Shown here: in pieces, positions 60,845 through 64,000 of the stretch
Layout: each line of letters begins with the position of its first letter
How positions within the stretch are numbered: position 1 is the stretch's first letter
Source: Lingula anatina
Lineage: Eukaryota; Brachiopoda; Lingulata; Lingulida; Lingulidae
DNA: 64,000 bases
NCBI RefSeq assembly: GCF_001039355.2
Contig: NW_019776045.1
Coordinates: forward strand, 10,374-74,373
Direction: 5' to 3'
Notes under the pieces: model-generated
The model's input: only the letters and a program-made list of their open reading frames with translations
Database searches by the model: none
Told to the model about the DNA's origin: nothing
Position numbers and translations under genes: made by a program

Positions 60845-62345
60845 TTAGATGTGGCTCACACGGAAACAGTTTCTATCACTATTGAAGCAAAGGCGCACAT
60901 TACATTTTTCACATGAAGTATCAGTAAAACCATTGGGGCAGTATGAACATCTTCCGCATTTAGGATGCTTTATTGGCCAGTGACCAGTTGCGTCTCTCCG
61001 GACATCATCAGTAGGCCGTGTGCAGCTCTTCTTGACCTACTTTGCAGCCTGAGGTCCCTCCAAAGATGGTCGTCCCCGTTTAGCTGGGTTTACTCTAATC
61101 ATTATCAAGGTGCTGGCAATTTCTGCCTGAAAGTGGCGCAACTTCATCATATCTTTTGGCGGGATTGGCAGCAATTAACAGTCTTGTTGGTATACCAACC
61201 ACGCATTTACTACTGCTACTGTAATGGAATGCCAGAATAAGTACAAATACCATCTCCTGGATGTCATGTGATATTTGTACTTTGAGCAGAGACCATCAAG
61301 CAAATCAACTCCCCCCATAAACCTGTTATATTCAGCCACACAATGAGGGCGAGGAATGAGGACATGTGAGTTTGATGATTTATCCCACCTCCTCACGGTG
61401 TCAGTTGGATGGACTCCAACAAATGACGATGACAATGTTATTGATTTATTGTCAAACCAATGGACAGCAACAATTTTGTAGCCTTTTCAACTTTATGCTC
61501 ATAAGTACCACGCCCCTTTTTTTTCATGTCTTTTTCCGTCAAAAAGTTCACACCTGGTAAATGGTTGGCCCTCACCGTTCCCAGATATTGAATGCCTCTC
61601 TCTAACAACTTCTCAATCAGCGGAATTCCACCGAAAAAATTGTCTGCAACTATTTTAAAATTTTGGCCACTTGGCAGTGAAGATGACAAGTTCATTACAA
61701 TATCTGCTGATAGTCCAAGGTTGGAGTTGACAGTACGTTGATTTCCTTTGTTCACCTCAAAGTCATGCAACAAACCTGCTGTGCTCGTACGTGCCCATAT
61801 TTTAATACCCCATGGGTGGGGCTTGCCCCGTACATACTGTTTGATACCGCTAAACTTGCCTTTAAACGGGACCATCATTTCATCGACCGAATTGTACTCC
61901 TCTGGAGTGAGCTTCAGGCAATTTTGACGGAATTCTTCCAACCATGGAGAGACTTTCCACAGCTTGTCCTGCTTTACCTCATCGGTAGCCTGCATGTTGT
62001 CAGTAAAATGTATGATCTTCAAAATTTCAAGAAACCTGTTCCGGGTCATGACATCAGCAACTGGGTCGTATCGTGTTCCTGTTTCCCAGTATGCTAACTT
62101 GGACGGCATCTTTACTAACCCCATGCGTAAATACATGCCTAGAGTCTGTTCAGTATCTTTCAATGTAACATTTGCCGCACGACCATTCTTCTGCAAACCA
62201 TAAATGTTGCTATTGTCTACAACATTATCTAACATTTGATCTGAGATAAATAGTTTAAAATAGTTATACGGTGTAAGCAGCTCTCCATCAAACTGTGACT
62301 CCACATTGGCTCCAGTTAAAGTTTTAAGTTACCAATCACAGGAAA
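60845..62345 (-). pseudogene. piggyBac transposase pseudogene, nearly full length
   Basis: The frame opens before residue FDGELLTPYNYFKLFISDQM with no good ATG. It continues TLGMYLRMGLVKMPS, YDPVADVMTRNRFLEILKII and YNSVDEMMVPFKGKFSGIKQ, then reaches KIVADNFFGGIPLIEKLLER and YLGTVRANHLPG. The DEMM and ADNFF segments carry two of the DDE/D residues of piggyBac transposases. A frameshift near 61487 separates VAVHWFDNKSITLSSSF. NRFMGGVDLLDGLCSKYKYH follows. A second shift lies near 61175 and a TAG at 61037-61039. The C-terminus is the family's cysteine-rich zinc-binding domain (KCGRCSYCPNGFTDTSCEKC, NVRLCF). Three lesions make it inactive. Confidence 0.9.
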
Positions 62346-62426
62346 GATTCAAACTTGCACACCTGACAACACTTTACCTATAGAGACATCTACCGGTAGC
62401 AATACAAAGCAATCTCAACTAACACA

Positions 62427-62774
62427 CTACATCATCACAACTGCTCCCCCAACTGGAAAATAGAGTCTGTAATACTCGTCAAACAGTTTGCACAATCCTT
62501 CCGACCCTCTTAGTTCAGGTTCACCTTCTGTGCCTTCTCCAGATGTCTGCTGCTGCTTGATTATTTTACGATGCTCCCGCCCAAGATTTCGTAAGAAATT
62601 GTCAACCACTGTACCGTCAATTTCATTGCTAATAGCACGTCCAGCACTCAAATAAGAATCCTTTATTTTTCCATTCTTTTTCACTACCTTGAAGTCACCA
62701 ACCCTGGTGAGTAGATCATTAATCAACTGTGTCATCGTGTTTAATGTCCACTTGAATCGTTTTGCAGTTGCCAT
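62427..62774 (-). CDS. Hypothetical ORF, possible Harbinger companion (Myb-like) protein
   Basis: An intact 115-codon ORF from ATG. It begins AKRFKWTLNTMTQLINDLLT, which resembles the first helix of SANT/Myb/trihelix domains, and continues basic and polar (GREHRKIIKQQQTSGEGTEG). It lies upstream of and divergent from the Harbinger transposase fragment at 63258. PIF/Harbinger elements typically encode a Myb-like DNA-binding protein beside the transposase, often in opposite orientation. The assignment is inferred from position and a weak motif. Confidence 0.4.
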   Translation of the reverse strand: MATAKRFKWTLNTMTQLINDLLTRVGDFKVVKKNGKIKDSYLSAGRAISNEIDGTVVDNFLRNLGREHRKIIKQQQTSGEGTEGEPELRGSEGLCKLFDEYYRLYFPVGGAVVMM

Positions 62775-63257
62775 TTTTTGTAGATTTTAACCTGAACTGA
62801 AATATTCAGATTACCTGTCAGAGACCACAAACAGGGGCAGTTTAAGTGATTCTCTATTGATGAAGGAAAGTTGAGTTTTTGTTTCCAGGCAAAGTATTAA
62901 CTCTATTCAGAGGCTTCTTCATAACTTACATACATTTGACTCATCTAAAGACTGAGCCCAAGCAAACCATTCATCCAACAACTTACACTGCATTGAATCA
63001 TCCATCCAAATTGCATTCTTGTTGGTTCCTGAAAAAGCACTCTCCCACGCAAAACAATAGGGGCCATCAAACCAAGCGGATCATACATACTCACCACAAT
63101 GCTCAACAAAACACATCTAGTAATTTAACAATTTTGTCAATATTGAATATGTAGTAAAATACCTCCAGATTGACTTCAAGTTATTAATTTTGAGTGATGG
63201 TTGAGTGTGTGGTACACCTCCCTCAACATTCACTCAGTTCAATGTTTGTTTACCAAA
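62775..63257. other. Spacer between divergent ORFs
   Basis: About 0.5 kb of non-coding sequence between the hypothetical Myb-like ORF and the Harbinger transposase start. It would be the internal promoter region of the element if they belong together. Confidence 0.35.
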
Positions 63258-63864
63258 ATGGCGGATATGTGGCTAAATAGAATAGAAAACAATAATAGAT
63301 TACATGTTGGCGGTCAAGTGGGAAGAGAGTACAATTTTGACTATGAAAAGTACACTGACGAGGAGTTCAGATGTTACAGACTTACCAAAGACGCCTTCCA
63401 GGAATTGTTGCGTTTGGTAACACCAATGATAGCCCCTCATAATGAAAGAGGCAATCCAATCCCTGCAGATATACAGCTGCTATGCCACTGGCACCTTCCA
63501 GATGGCTTGTGGAGATCTCTGTGACATTTCCCAGTCATCTGGAAGTAGTATCATCAAAAGAGTATCAGAAGGTATTGCTTCGCTTAAACCACAATTCATA
63601 CGGTTTCCTGAAGGACAAGAACTTCAAAATATGAAGCTAGGATTTTGGAGGATAGCCGGTTTTTCAGGCGTTGTAGGTGCTATCGACTGCACTCACATCA
63701 AAATACCATCTCCAGGTGGTGTGCATGCAGAACTGTACAGAAACCAGAAGGGCTACTTCCTTATCAACGTTCAGGCTGTATGTGGTTACAATTTGGAGAT
63801 GTTGCATATCGTGGCCCGGTGGCCTGGCAGTGTACATGATGCACAAATATTTGACAACAGTAGN
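63258..63864 (+). pseudogene. PIF/Harbinger transposase (HARBI1-like), broken and truncated
   Basis: Begins MADMWLNRIENNNRLHVGGQ and has the Harbinger N-terminal helices (YTDEEFRCYRLTKDAFQELL). Near 63481 a short deletion shifts the frame, after which it reads YATGTFQMACGDLCDISQSS. The DDE nuclease part follows: VVGAIDCTHIKIPSPGG holds the first catalytic Asp, and RWPGSVHDAQIFDNS the second. The third acidic residue should lie downstream, but homology stops at an N (63864) and the sequence beyond is unrelated. It is inactive as seen. Confidence 0.88.
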
Positions 63865-64000
63865 TAATTTCCATTTTGGGTTAAAACTCCGTTTCCGTGT
63901 TTTATCGTACTCTTGAAAAAAAGATTTTCTGCTAATGTTAGTGGTATTTGGGCTTTTTTTTTCACTATTTTTCTCTACAATACCGAGCCACGAGGTGATC
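63865..64000. other. Window end, unrelated sequence after the N
   Basis: The Harbinger homology ends abruptly at the single N. The last 136 bp contain no recognisable coding sequence, so the N may mark a misjoin. Confidence 0.4.

Overview
The window is a piece of an animal nuclear genome. It is AT-rich and has intron-containing genes with GT/AG splice sites. Its recognisable genes are metazoan: a CNBD2-type cyclic-nucleotide-binding protein, AIMP1/p43, MAT2B and a BTB-BACK-Kelch protein. Many decayed DNA transposons (piggyBac, PIF/Harbinger, hAT) and short inverted-repeat elements lie around them. The mix suggests a marine invertebrate, but I cannot name the phylum from the sequence. The assembly has a 536-base N gap and at least one probable assembly artefact.

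Layout. At 1841-19222 (minus) an 18-exon gene encodes a 1135-residue CNBD2-like protein with an unusually long disordered N-terminus; every splice phase agrees. At 19223-23160 there is mostly non-coding sequence with a TATA-box-like site and doubtful ORFs. At 23781-30777 (minus) a 10-exon gene encodes a 467-residue protein I do not recognise, with an N-terminal PPxY motif and a C-terminal CaaX box. At 30778-36700 there is non-coding sequence, a broken RecQ-like helicase fragment and the assembly gap. At 36740-37306 (minus) a 188-codon ORF is followed 35 nt after its stop by a histone-type 3' stem-loop. AIMP1 (37401-40101, plus) and MAT2B (41281-43660, minus) converge. MAT2B and a kelch-like gene (45507-50796, plus) are head to head. 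From about 51.7 kb to the end the DNA is almost entirely transposon-derived: two paralogous dead copies of an unidentified multi-exon element ORF, one of which carries a cleanly inserted hAT5-like element, two piggyBac pseudogenes, a Harbinger transposase fragment with a divergent companion ORF, and decayed tandem arrays.

The most striking dispersed signal is a family of roughly 215-285 bp hairpin-forming repeats with GATCGATC near both ends. Nine copies occur in 64 kb, in two subfamilies (A, palindromic throughout; B, palindromic only at its ends). Two copies lie close to splice sites of the kelch gene. AIMP1 (scaffold of the multi-tRNA-synthetase complex), MAT2B (regulator of S-adenosylmethionine synthesis) and the kelch protein (probable CUL3 adaptor) have separate housekeeping roles. 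Their adjacency is positional and not an operon.
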